NCBI GenBank assembly: GCA_028275345.1
Contig: JAPWUV010000003.1
Coordinates: 1-64,000 of the forward strand
Source of the DNA: a bacterium
GTDB lineage: Bacteria; Zhuqueibacterota; Zhuqueibacteria; Oleimicrobiales; Geothermoviventaceae
Reading direction: 5' to 3'
DNA: 64,000 nt
The notes beneath the pieces are model-generated. The model had not been told where the DNA came from. It saw only the letters and a list, made by a program, of their open reading frames with translations, and did no database searches. Each line of letters begins with the position of its first letter. Positions within the stretch are counted from its first letter, which is position 1. This document shows, one piece after another, positions 54,767 to 63,224 of the stretch. The translations under genes were made by a program, and so were the position numbers.

Positions 54767-55202
54767 GGTCCCGACCGCGGTTCAGGGGCCGGCCGTGCAG
54801 TTTGAAGAGATTGCAGCGCCCGGGGCAAGGAGTGCCTCCACGACAGAGGTTGGTTTGGCTTCAGGGGACGGCCTGACCCCCGCAGCACGGTGGCCCATTC
54901 ACTCGAGCCGAGAGGCTGGGAATGGCGACGGCACCCGTCAAGGTGGTGCAGTCCGTCCCCATCGGCCTTGCCGCACTTGCGGAGGGCTGGTTCGCGGGCC
55001 AAACCGGATGCGACGGACTGGCCGATGACATTCGGGACGCCGCCACCCAGAGGGCTCGAGAGGCATTGCACCAATTCAACCACCCCTCGGCATCGACGTC
55101 TCGATTCCTGGCGGGATGCGATGCAGTCGGGAGGACAATCCATCCTGCCCTCAGTCGAGCGGCCCAAACGCAGATTGTATGAAAACCCGGAGGGCACACC
55201 CG
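54767..55202. other. Gene-free spacer before nadE
   Basis: About 435 bp with no credible frame. An AGATTGTATG sequence near 55175-55184 could be a promoter -10 region for nadE, but no good -35 partner is seen. Confidence 0.45.
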
Positions 55203-56948
55203 ATGGCGAACGACTTGCTCCGTCTTGTCCTTGCGCAGATCAACACCACCGTGGGTGACCTCGAGGGGAATCGGAACAAAGTGGCCGCGGCCCTGGCAGA
55301 GGCGCGCGCCCTGGGAGCCGATCTCGTTGCCTTCCCCGAACTGACCATCCCAGGCTACCCGCCCGAGGATCTCCTCCTCCGGCGTTCCTTTGTGGAAGGC
55401 AATGAGCGGGCTTTGCGGAGCCTGGGTCCCGAGACAAAGGGGCTAACGGCCGTTGTGGGTTTTGCCGAAGCCAAGGACGGACAGCTGCACAACGCCGCGG
55501 CCGTTTTTGAGGACGGCGAGCTCGTCGGCATCTACCGCAAGATCCACTTGCCTAACTACGGGGTGTTCGACGAGCTCCGGTATTTCACGCCCGGCCAGGA
55601 GGTGCTTGTCCTGGACTGCGCGGGGTTCACCGTGGGATTGAGCATCTGCGAGGATATCTGGCTAGCGGACGTCCCCGCTGCCCAAGCTCTCAAAGGCGGG
55701 GCTGAACTTCTTCTCAACATCTCGGCCAGCCCGTACCATGCCGGCAAGAGAGCAGTCCGCCAGGAACTGGTAAGTAGCCGCGCGCAGGAGAATCTCGCCT
55801 GGGTGGCCCTTGTGAACCTGGTGGGAGGCCAAGACGAACTCGTATTCGACGGCAATAGCCTCGTGTGCGACCACGCCGGCTCCATCCGGGCCTCCGGCCG
55901 GCCCTTCTCAGAGGAGCTGATCGTCGTGGACATAGATCGGTCCGCGGTCCAGCAAGCACGCCGTGCCGGTCGAGAATTCGCCGCTCTGGCGGAAACGGCA
56001 CCGACCCATCTTTCGCTCCGGGTGCTGAGACTGGCTGGGCCCTCCTCCGAGAAGATGAAGCCGGAGATTGTGCCCACGGGCGTCTCTCCTCCCCTTGGGG
56101 AAGAAGAGGAAATCTATCTGGCCCTCGTGACTGGCGTACGCGACTACGTCCGGAAAAACGGCTTCGAGAAGGTGGTGATTGGCTTGAGCGGGGGAATCGA
56201 TTCCGCGCTCACGGCCGCGATCGCCGCCGATGCCCTCGGTCCGGAGAACGTGACAGGCGTGACCATGCCCTCGCAGTTCTCGAGCGCCGGAAGCATCTCC
56301 GATTCCGAGGAGCTCGCCCGCAACCTTGGGATCAAGCTGCTGAAGATCCCGATCCAGGAGATTTACAAAGCCTACCTTGGAGAGTTGGCCCCCCACTTTC
56401 GTGGTCTTCCCTTTGACATCACCGAGGAGAACCTCCAGGCGCGGATCCGCGCCAATCTCCTGATGGCTTTATCCAACAAGTTTGGCTGGCTCGTCCTTTC
56501 CACCGGGAACAAGAGTGAGATCAGCGTGGGTTACTGTACCATCTACGGGGACATGGTGGGCGGTTATGCCGTGCTCAAGGATGTCCCGAAAACGTACGTC
56601 TACCGCTTAGCCCGGTGGCGCAATCGAAAGGCCGGCTTCAGCCTTATCCCCGAGGCCATCTTGACGAAGGTGCCCTCGGCCGAGCTACGACCCAACCAGA
56701 CGGATCAGGACACCTTGCCTCCGTACGAAGTGCTCGATGCTATCATCGAGGCCTATGTGGAAAAGGACATGAGTTTCCGCGAAATCTTGGCTCTCGGGTA
56801 CGATCCCAACGTTGTCCGCGACGTGCTGCGCAGGATCGACGCCGCGGAGTACAAGCGGCGCCAGGCTCCGCCCGGCGTCAAGATTACCCCGCGCGCCTAC
56901 GGCAAGGATCGGCGTATGCCCATTACGAATCGCTACCGAGAAGGGTAG
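55203..56948 (+). CDS. nadE: Glutamine-hydrolysing NAD+ synthetase
   Basis: 581 residues from the ATG at 55203 with CGGAGGGCACACCC upstream. N-terminal nitrilase-type glutaminase with its triad: Glu in LVAFPELTIPGYPPEDLL, Lys in YRKIHLPNYGVFDELRYF, Cys in VGLSICEDIWLADVPAAQ. The C-terminal synthetase has the ATP pyrophosphatase P-loop VIGLSGGIDSALTAAIAADAL, NLGIKLLKIPIQEIYKAYLG and LSTGNKSEISVGYCTIYGDM. Final step of NAD synthesis: NaAD + Gln + ATP. Normal length for the fused form; complete and in frame. Confidence 0.95.
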   Translation: MANDLLRLVLAQINTTVGDLEGNRNKVAAALAEARALGADLVAFPELTIPGYPPEDLLLRRSFVEGNERALRSLGPETKGLTAVVGFAEAKDGQLHNAAAVFEDGELVGIYRKIHLPNYGVFDELRYFTPGQEVLVLDCAGFTVGLSICEDIWLADVPAAQALKGGAELLLNISASPYHAGKRAVRQELVSSRAQENLAWVALVNLVGGQDELVFDGNSLVCDHAGSIRASGRPFSEELIVVDIDRSAVQQARRAGREFAALAETAPTHLSLRVLRLAGPSSEKMKPEIVPTGVSPPLGEEEEIYLALVTGVRDYVRKNGFEKVVIGLSGGIDSALTAAIAADALGPENVTGVTMPSQFSSAGSISDSEELARNLGIKLLKIPIQEIYKAYLGELAPHFRGLPFDITEENLQARIRANLLMALSNKFGWLVLSTGNKSEISVGYCTIYGDMVGGYAVLKDVPKTYVYRLARWRNRKAGFSLIPEAILTKVPSAELRPNQTDQDTLPPYEVLDAIIEAYVEKDMSFREILALGYDPNVVRDVLRRIDAAEYKRRQAPPGVKITPRAYGKDRRMPITNRYREG

Positions 56949-58221
56949 CGTCCCCTCAGGACGGCGTGTTATTCCTGGAGCGCTGAGAAGCGCTTCGGTC
57001 ACGGAAGCATGGTCACAGAGGGGGCTCTGTTTCCCCGGCGAGCCTCACCCGAAACGTCATCGTTCGCAAGCCGAGGCTTTTGTGCCATAAACTGCAATCG
57101 CCCCAGCCTGGAAGTGGCCTGTGGCCCGGACTTCGCAAGCGCTTCCAGGTCAAAGGCGAACGTCAAGACCAAGCCTAGACAGGCATATAGGGCGCGCAAT
57201 AGGTGCAAGCTCGTAACAAGGCGTAAGCCAACTCCTGCGCGAAGTAGTACCGGGCGACTGAACTGTCGGCAGGTCTCGGATCCCCACTTCCCTGCCTCGC
57301 ATCCCACGCAGAGGCTGAGGAAAGTAAGGTGTAACTGGCGTGGATGCGGAGGTTGCTGACACGGTGTGGCTAGGTGCGCTGCCGTTGGATCTAATCTGAC
57401 CGGCGACTGAGCACCCCCGCGGACCACTCGGTGCGAGACAAAGCGCAGCGGAAAGTGAACGATTCCGCCCTTTCCCTAGGCAAGAGCGGCCCTCGCCCCA
57501 TCAGGCTCGCATCCAGGTCGAAAACCGAAAGCGAGGGTAGAGGTTGAGGCCCCACTGACCTCTTTCCCCGGCCGGGGCAGCGGGCAAATTACATTCGCCC
57601 ACCGCCTAGGCCGAGGCGGCTCTTTGAAGCGCGACTAGCTTGCGGCCACCTGCCCGCTGCGTGGGTGGAGACGTGCAGGCACCCATTTCGTCGGCGCTTC
57701 CACGGTGCAGCCCACCAAGGCATAATCGGATCGAAGAGGATCGAGGAATATCGACGGAAGACGCCCTTCCTCGGCGGGCCAACGCCACAGGCTCTTCCCG
57801 TAACTTCGCTCCCCCAGGAACCCACTGGCTGTGCGTGGAAATGGCTCAGTTCCACGCGGAAGATCACCGGCACGGGAGCCTGACGGACTCTTCGTCGCCT
57901 GTGAACCCAAGACCGCGTGACACGGGATCGGCCGCTCTTTTCCATCAGGGCTAACCGTGCCGGCTCCCCGTCAACCAATCGCGGACAACCGCCAATCCCT
58001 GATGTTCGTACCGGCCTTCATATCCCACAAGCTCGCGCTATCACCGAGAACTCACCCGATGCCTCGCGCCTCACGAGCCATCGATCATTTCCCCCGACCT
58101 CGCAAAGGGCCGGGATAATTCGCTTGATCGATTCCTCGGGGGTCCGTACATTTGGCGCGTTAGCCGGAAAGGTCACTCGAGACGTCTTGGTTCCTTCGGC
58201 ATTTGGCTCCGGACCACTTAG
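56949..58221. other. Gene-free spacer (1.27 kb) before the serine operon
   Basis: No credible protein-coding frame on either strand. Composition is somewhat less GC-rich than the neighbouring genes in its first half (around 57040-57350). I checked it for RNase P RNA, SRP RNA, 6S-like and T-box features and found none convincing. The promoter of the serine operon lies at its right end (58124-58152). Confidence 0.45.
58124..58152 (+). promoter_or_regulatory. Candidate promoter of the serB-serC-serA operon
   Basis: TTGATC (58124-58129), 17-nt spacer, TACATT (58147-58152), about 63 nt before the serB start. Confidence 0.5.
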
Positions 58222-59100
58222 ATGCTTTGGCGATCACTGAAACACGTCTTTTTTGATTGCGATAGCACCCTGTCGCGCATTGAGGGCATCGATGAGCTCG
58301 GCGCGATGGCGGGGAAGGGGCGCGAGGTGCGCCTCCTCACTCAGCAGGCCATGGAAGGGAAAATCCCCCTCGATGAAGTGTACCATAAGCGCCTGGAGCT
58401 CCTCCGCCCAACGCGAGGCCAGATCGAACGCATTGGGACGCTCTACGTGCAGAATCTGGTGGAAGACGCCGCCGGTGTGGTTCAGGCTCTGCAAGCGGCC
58501 GGCTGCGAGGTCTATGTGGCCAGCGGCGGCTTCCTCCTCGCCCTCCAAAAATTGGCCGCCCACCTGCGCATCCCGATGCGGAACGTCCTCGGCGTAGATG
58601 TGGCCTTTGACGAGCTCCAAGGCGATTGGTACAAGTACCATCGGCACCAATACCGGCCCAATCCGGAGGAGCGCTACCTTGGGTTGGACGGCACCTCGCC
58701 CATGATCCGCACCAATGGCAAGCGGATAGTCATCGAGCGATTGGGCAAGTTGCAGGGCGGAACCTTGCTGGTAGGCGACGGCGCCAGCGACTTGGCCGCC
58801 AAGGAGGCGGTGGACCTCTTCGTGGGCTATGGAGGTGTGGTCGAACGCGCGATCGTGGCGGCTGAGGCCGAGATCTACCTCCGGTGTGAGAGCCTCGCTC
58901 CGGTTCTCGTCCTGGCCCTCGGGCCACGGGGAGCCGAAGCGGTTGCAGGAACCCCTTACGAAGAGCTGTATCGCAAAGGCGTATCCCTCATCCTGGAAGG
59001 GCAGGTTCAATTCAAAGACGCTGCGAGGCCCATCCTCAGGTCAATCCAGAGGCAATTGTCTTCATCTGCAATCCCCACCCCCTCGAGTAGCCTCCGGTAG
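58222..59100 (+). CDS. serB: HAD-superfamily phosphoserine phosphatase
   Basis: 292 residues. HAD motifs: HVFFDCDSTLSRIEGIDEL (DxDST nucleophile), EVYVASGGFLLALQKLAA (motif II Ser), a motif III Lys in GKLQGGTLLVGDGASDLAAKEA, the last carrying the metal-binding Asp pair. Cap-helix region TQQAMEGKIPLDEVYHKRLE is of the SerB type. It dephosphorylates 3-phosphoserine. A C-terminal ~70-residue extension after the HAD core is unassigned. Followed by a class V aminotransferase and serA, so it is the last enzyme of the serine pathway encoded first. Confidence 0.85.
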   Translation: MLWRSLKHVFFDCDSTLSRIEGIDELGAMAGKGREVRLLTQQAMEGKIPLDEVYHKRLELLRPTRGQIERIGTLYVQNLVEDAAGVVQALQAAGCEVYVASGGFLLALQKLAAHLRIPMRNVLGVDVAFDELQGDWYKYHRHQYRPNPEERYLGLDGTSPMIRTNGKRIVIERLGKLQGGTLLVGDGASDLAAKEAVDLFVGYGGVVERAIVAAEAEIYLRCESLAPVLVLALGPRGAEAVAGTPYEELYRKGVSLILEGQVQFKDAARPILRSIQRQLSSSAIPTPSSSLR

Positions 59101-59136
59101 CTCGAATCCCCGACAAGCGGCAATCGGGAGACCTGA

Positions 59137-60228
59137 ATGGACACAATGGGAGCAATGCATCGGTTGAAACTCTTCATCCCCGGACCGACGGAGGTGGCTC
59201 AGGAAGTCCTCGAGGCGATGGCGCGACCTCCCATCGGCCACCGAACGCCGGAGGCCAAGGAACTCATCCTCACCGTGTCGGGACAAGTGCGGGAGATGCT
59301 GCGCACACGCCAGACCGTGCTCCTCTCCACGAGCTCAGCCACCGGGCTCATGGAGGCGGCCATCCGGAACTTGGTGCGTAGGAAAGTCCTCTGCACGAGT
59401 TGCGGCGCCTTCGGGAAACGCTGGTACGAAATCGCCCTCGCCAATGGCAAGGAGGCGGAACTGGTCCATTTCCCGGAAGGGAAACCGGTGGACCCGGAGG
59501 TGATCGACCGAAAGCTGGCGCAAGGAGGGTTCGAAGCCGTCACCTTCGTGCACAACGAAACCAGCACCGGCGTGATCTCGCCCTTGGAGGCGATGGCGGA
59601 GGTGGTCCGTCATCATCCGGATGTGCTGCTTCTGGTGGATGCCGTGACCTCCATGGGGGCGGTGCCGATCGCCTTCGATGAGCTGGGGCTCGACGTCTGT
59701 CTGGCTTCCGTTCAGAAGGCCCTAGCTCTGCCTCCGGGATTTGCCATTTGCGTCGTCTCGGACCGCGCATTGGAACGCGCCGCCAAGGTGGACGCACGGG
59801 GCTACTATTTCGATTTCCTGGAGATGGCTCGGCGTGCCGCGGAGGGGCAGACCCCCATCACGCCCTCCTTGCCTCATCTTTTCGGGCTGCGCGTCCAGCT
59901 CCAGCGCATCCTAACCGAGGGGATGGAGGCGCGATACCAGCGACATCTGAGGATGGCGCGTCTCGTGCAGGACTGGGCTCGCCAACGACTCGCCCTGTTC
60001 GGGGAGGAGTCCTCTCTTTCCCCGACCGTGACAGCGGTGGATACGATGGGGAGGTTTCCTCCGCGCGAGTTAATCCAGTACGCGCGACAGCACGGCTTTC
60101 TGGTCGCCTCCGGATACGGCCCTTTGAAAGATCGGACCTTCCGCATTGCGCACATGGGCGAGCTCCAGGAAGCGGACCTGAAGGAGCTCCTCCAGTGCTT
60201 GGAGAGTTTTCTCAGCAGCCGCAGCTAA
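59137..60228 (+). CDS. Class V aminotransferase, probably phosphoserine aminotransferase (SerC role)
   Basis: 363 residues, ATG at 59137 with GGGAG eight bases upstream. Alanine-glyoxylate/serine-type fold: FIPGPTEVAQEVLEAM, IGHRTPEAKEL, LSTSSATGLMEAAIRNLV, TFVHNETSTGVISPLEAM, LLVDAVTSMGAVPIAFDELG, the PLP lysine in VCLASVQKALALPPGFA, and a C-terminal FRIAHMGELQEADLKELLQC. It is not the classical SerC subfamily by sequence but of the archaeal/thermophile class V type that replaces it. Its place between serB and serA makes 3-phosphohydroxypyruvate the likely substrate. Confidence 0.82.
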   Translation: MDTMGAMHRLKLFIPGPTEVAQEVLEAMARPPIGHRTPEAKELILTVSGQVREMLRTRQTVLLSTSSATGLMEAAIRNLVRRKVLCTSCGAFGKRWYEIALANGKEAELVHFPEGKPVDPEVIDRKLAQGGFEAVTFVHNETSTGVISPLEAMAEVVRHHPDVLLLVDAVTSMGAVPIAFDELGLDVCLASVQKALALPPGFAICVVSDRALERAAKVDARGYYFDFLEMARRAAEGQTPITPSLPHLFGLRVQLQRILTEGMEARYQRHLRMARLVQDWARQRLALFGEESSLSPTVTAVDTMGRFPPRELIQYARQHGFLVASGYGPLKDRTFRIAHMGELQEADLKELLQCLESFLSSRS

Positions 60229-60250
60229 CAGCAGGGGAGGGAAAGGTCGC

Positions 60251-61852
60251 ATGGAGGAAGCGAAACCGACGCGGTACCGGATCCTGGTCACCGGTGAGAT
60301 CCTGCCAGAGGGGCTTTCGCTCCTTGAGGCGGAGCCCGACTTCGATGTGGACGTCAAGGTAGGACTCCCGAGACAAGAGCTTCTGAGAATCCTTGCCCCC
60401 TACCATGCGTTGATCACCCGGAGCGAGACCGCCATTGACAAAGAGCTCCTCGATGCGGGGGCGAACCTGCGCGTGATCGCGCGTGGCGGCGTTGGCTTGG
60501 ACAACGTCGACATCGATTACGCTAGCCTGAAGGGCGTGGCGGTGATGAACACGCCCGGCGCCAACACCATCGCGGCGGTGGAACACACCATCGGCCTCCT
60601 CCTGGCGCTTTGCCGGCGGATCCCCCACGCGCACAACTCCCTGCGCGCCGGCGAATGGCAACGGAAGAAGTTCCTCGGCACCCAGTTGCAAGGCAAGACC
60701 CTCGGCATCATCGGCCTGGGCCGCATCGGAAGTCGCGTCGCCACGCGGATGAAAGCCTTCGAGATGCACGTGATCGCCTACGATCCGTACGTGAACGTCG
60801 AGAAGGCGGAGCAACTGGGAGTGCCGCTCGTGGAATTCGAGCAATTGCTTCGGCAGTCCGATATCGTGACCATCCACGCCCCCCTGACCGATGAGACCTT
60901 TCACATGATCTCCCATCGGGAGATCAACATGATGAAAGACGGGGCCATGCTGATCAATGCGGCACGGGGACCCATCGTCGATCCGGAGGCGCTGTACCAC
61001 GCCCTCACCCGTGGCAAGCTGGCAGGAGCAGCGATGGACGTCTTCGAAGAGGAGCCGCCGAAAGATCGGCGCCTGCTGGAACTGGACAACGTGGTGGTCA
61101 CACCGCACATCGGCGCCAACACCGTGGAGGCGCAGGTGAACGTGGCCGTCCAGCTGGCTCGGCAGGTGATTGCCGCGCTGAAGCACGGGGAGTACGAGAA
61201 CTCCGTGAACATGCCCATCGCCAGCCGCGAGGAATTCCTCAAGCTACGACCTTTCCTTGACCTCGCGGAGAGGATCGGGCGAATGCAGGTGCAAACGGTG
61301 GAGGGACGGATCCAGGCGGTCTCCGTGGAATACTACGGCGAAATCGCCAACTACGTCAAGCCCCTCACGGTCGCCGTGCTGAAGGGGCTTCTGGCACCCA
61401 TCCTGCGCGAGAAAGTCAATTACATCAACGCGCCCTACATCGCCGACGAGCGACGCATCCGCGTGAGCCAGACTCGCACCTTTGAACCCGAGGATTACAC
61501 CAACCTCATGCGGGTACATGTCCGAACGGACAAGCAAAAGCAGACCGTGGCCGGCACGCTCCTGGGTCGGAGCATCCCGCGGATCGTTGAGATCGACGGC
61601 TACGGACTCGACGTCGAACCGGAGGGACGTTTCCTGATCATCAAGAACTACGACCGGCCCGGGGTGATCGGCAAGGTGGGTACCATCCTGGGCAATGCCA
61701 ACGTCAACATCGCCGAGTGGCGGCTCGGACGCCTGCGGCCCAACGACCTGGCCCTCGCCGTGGTGAAGGTGGATGACCCAGTCCCGCCTGAGGTGATCCG
61801 GCAGATTGAGGCCGTGGAGCAGGTGGTACAAGTCGTCCCCTTTGAGCTGTGA
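60251..61852 (+). CDS. serA: D-3-phosphoglycerate dehydrogenase with ASB and ACT domains
   Basis: 533 residues, the long form. GGGAGGG precedes the ATG. Substrate/NAD domain: VTGEILPEGLSLLEAEPDFD, VIARGGVGLDNVDIDYASL, GLGRIGSRVATRMKAFEMHV, catalytic Arg/Glu/His around LINAARGPIVDPEALYHAL and VVTPHIGANTVEAQVNVAV. An ASB domain follows and the C-terminal ACT domain RFLIIKNYDRPGVIGKVGTI (then NANVNIAEWRLGR) would bind serine for feedback inhibition. It oxidises 3-phosphoglycerate, the first step of serine synthesis. The full operon order is serB-serC-like-serA. Confidence 0.95.
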   Translation: MEEAKPTRYRILVTGEILPEGLSLLEAEPDFDVDVKVGLPRQELLRILAPYHALITRSETAIDKELLDAGANLRVIARGGVGLDNVDIDYASLKGVAVMNTPGANTIAAVEHTIGLLLALCRRIPHAHNSLRAGEWQRKKFLGTQLQGKTLGIIGLGRIGSRVATRMKAFEMHVIAYDPYVNVEKAEQLGVPLVEFEQLLRQSDIVTIHAPLTDETFHMISHREINMMKDGAMLINAARGPIVDPEALYHALTRGKLAGAAMDVFEEEPPKDRRLLELDNVVVTPHIGANTVEAQVNVAVQLARQVIAALKHGEYENSVNMPIASREEFLKLRPFLDLAERIGRMQVQTVEGRIQAVSVEYYGEIANYVKPLTVAVLKGLLAPILREKVNYINAPYIADERRIRVSQTRTFEPEDYTNLMRVHVRTDKQKQTVAGTLLGRSIPRIVEIDGYGLDVEPEGRFLIIKNYDRPGVIGKVGTILGNANVNIAEWRLGRLRPNDLALAVVKVDDPVPPEVIRQIEAVEQVVQVVPFEL

Positions 61853-61953
61853 CAAAATCGGATGCTCGCGCGAGAAGCAACCCCGGCGCATCCAAAAGCG
61901 ATCGCGCAACTTCTCGGGATTAGAGTGCATCCTCTGTCAATAGCGGGGACCTC

Positions 61954-62499
61954 ATGAGATACGTCTTCTGGTCGATTGTTTTCTTCTGGTGGGTAATGGA
62001 TTTCTATGTGCTCGTACTCAAGCGAAACTCCTACAGCAAGATACTCGACAAGCAAAGCAAGTACGTACTAACCGCTTTCATACTAACGGGGGTGCTTCTC
62101 GCCATCCTCCCAGAAGATTTCAGGGCAGTCTGGAGGGTGAGAGAATTCGGTCCTCTCCAGTGCGCCGGTACCATGGTTTTGGCAATGGGTATCACAATTC
62201 GGCTCACAGCGATCCTAACCTTCGGAGATTGTTTTGCGCCAGACATAGTCGTAAGCTCTGACAAGAGACTCGTCCAGAAGGGACTATACAAGAGAATCCG
62301 ACATCCGAGTTACACAGGCGAGATCGTCGCTTTCATCGGACTCGGAATCGTTTTCCAGCACATCCCCTCTTCCATATTCGTGTCGCTTTTGCCTACGCTC
62401 AGGTTTGTGTATCGCGCTATCATGGAAGAACGCAAGTTAGCCGAGGAATTCGGCGAGCAGTTCCTCGGGTACAAGAAGCGCACGAGAATGTTCATCTGA
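61954..62499 (+). CDS. Isoprenylcysteine carboxyl methyltransferase (ICMT/PEMT-like) family protein
   Basis: 181 residues with four to five hydrophobic helices (RYVFWSIVFFWWVMDFYVLV; YVLTAFILTGVLLAILPE; CAGTMVLAMGITIRLTAI; VAFIGLGIVFQHIPSSIF) and the family signature RLVQKGLYKRIRHPSYTGEIV near residue 110, followed by EEFGEQFLGYKKRTRMFI. SAM-dependent membrane methyltransferase-like; substrate unknown. Base composition is clearly more AT-rich than all neighbours, suggesting recent acquisition. A weak RBS (GGGGACCTC) precedes the ATG at 61954. Confidence 0.82.
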   Translation: MRYVFWSIVFFWWVMDFYVLVLKRNSYSKILDKQSKYVLTAFILTGVLLAILPEDFRAVWRVREFGPLQCAGTMVLAMGITIRLTAILTFGDCFAPDIVVSSDKRLVQKGLYKRIRHPSYTGEIVAFIGLGIVFQHIPSSIFVSLLPTLRFVYRAIMEERKLAEEFGEQFLGYKKRTRMFI

Positions 62500-62849
62500 A
62501 TACGATCACCTTGCCCCTGGGGTGATCCAGCAGGTCGAGGCAGTTCGAACAAGGCTCACCGCAAGAGCTGCGCACGCCGCCGTCGGGTCTCCTCAGAACA
62601 GGTCGATGTGCCCCGCTCCTTTCGCTCCATGGTTAGCGGTGCTTCCTCGAAGACGAAACCGGGAAGCTGCCGTCGGGCGGGAAGAGGATGACTGGAATGA
62701 CCCCCTCACGTCTCCGGACGGTGTGGACGACATGCCCGGTCCGAAAGCTCGAACATCGGGACAGACCTGAAAACTCTATTCCTCGCACGGCATGACGGGA
62801 AGCCCCGGGCCATGGCCAGGGGAGACCGACGTCCGAAAGGCTCGTACCG
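62500..62849. other. Short spacer between convergent genes
   Basis: 350 bp with no gene seen; the ICMT gene and the AhpD-like gene end here facing each other. No clear terminator hairpin with a T-run. Confidence 0.45.
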
Positions 62850-63224
62850 TCACTGCGCGTGGTCGGAGCCTGCCTCTTTGCGTGTCTCAACCGCCTCCTG
62901 CCACAATGCGTAGGCGTAGCGGAGGTGCGGGATCACAATGGACCCACCCACGACCAGCGCCACGTCCAGCGCTTCGACGAATTCCGAGCTGCTGATGCCG
63001 AGTTCCGCGCAACGACCCACATGGTAGGCGATGCAGTCGTTGCACCGAAGGACCGTGGAGGCGACCAGCCCAAGCAGCTCCTTCGTGCGGGCCGGCAAGG
63101 CTCCGTCGCGATACACGGCCGAATCGAGGCCGAAGAATCTGCGCGTGTTCAGGCTCCCGCGCTTCAACACCAGCCTATTGAGTCTCTCCCGCCTCTCCCG
63201 GAACCTGCTGAGTTCGTCGCTCAT
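62850..63224 (-). CDS. AhpD/carboxymuconolactone decarboxylase family protein
   Basis: 124 residues. Helical protein with the CxxC redox motif in STVLRCNDCIAYHVGRCAEL and the following His (AYH), and VALVVGGSIVIPHLRYAYAL, the AhpD-like core. Likely a small alkylhydroperoxidase or peroxiredoxin-regenerating protein. Its ATG overlaps the rnr stop (ATGA), so it is translated with ribonuclease R, an odd pairing. Confidence 0.88.
   Translation of the reverse strand: MSDELSRFRERRERLNRLVLKRGSLNTRRFFGLDSAVYRDGALPARTKELLGLVASTVLRCNDCIAYHVGRCAELGISSSEFVEALDVALVVGGSIVIPHLRYAYALWQEAVETRKEAGSDHAQ

Noticed and set aside
57000-57420. RNase P RNA (a GAGGAAAGT stretch near 57312)
   Set aside because: Only the first few bases resemble the conserved P4 region; the rest of the CR-I/CR-V consensus and the 3' partner are absent.
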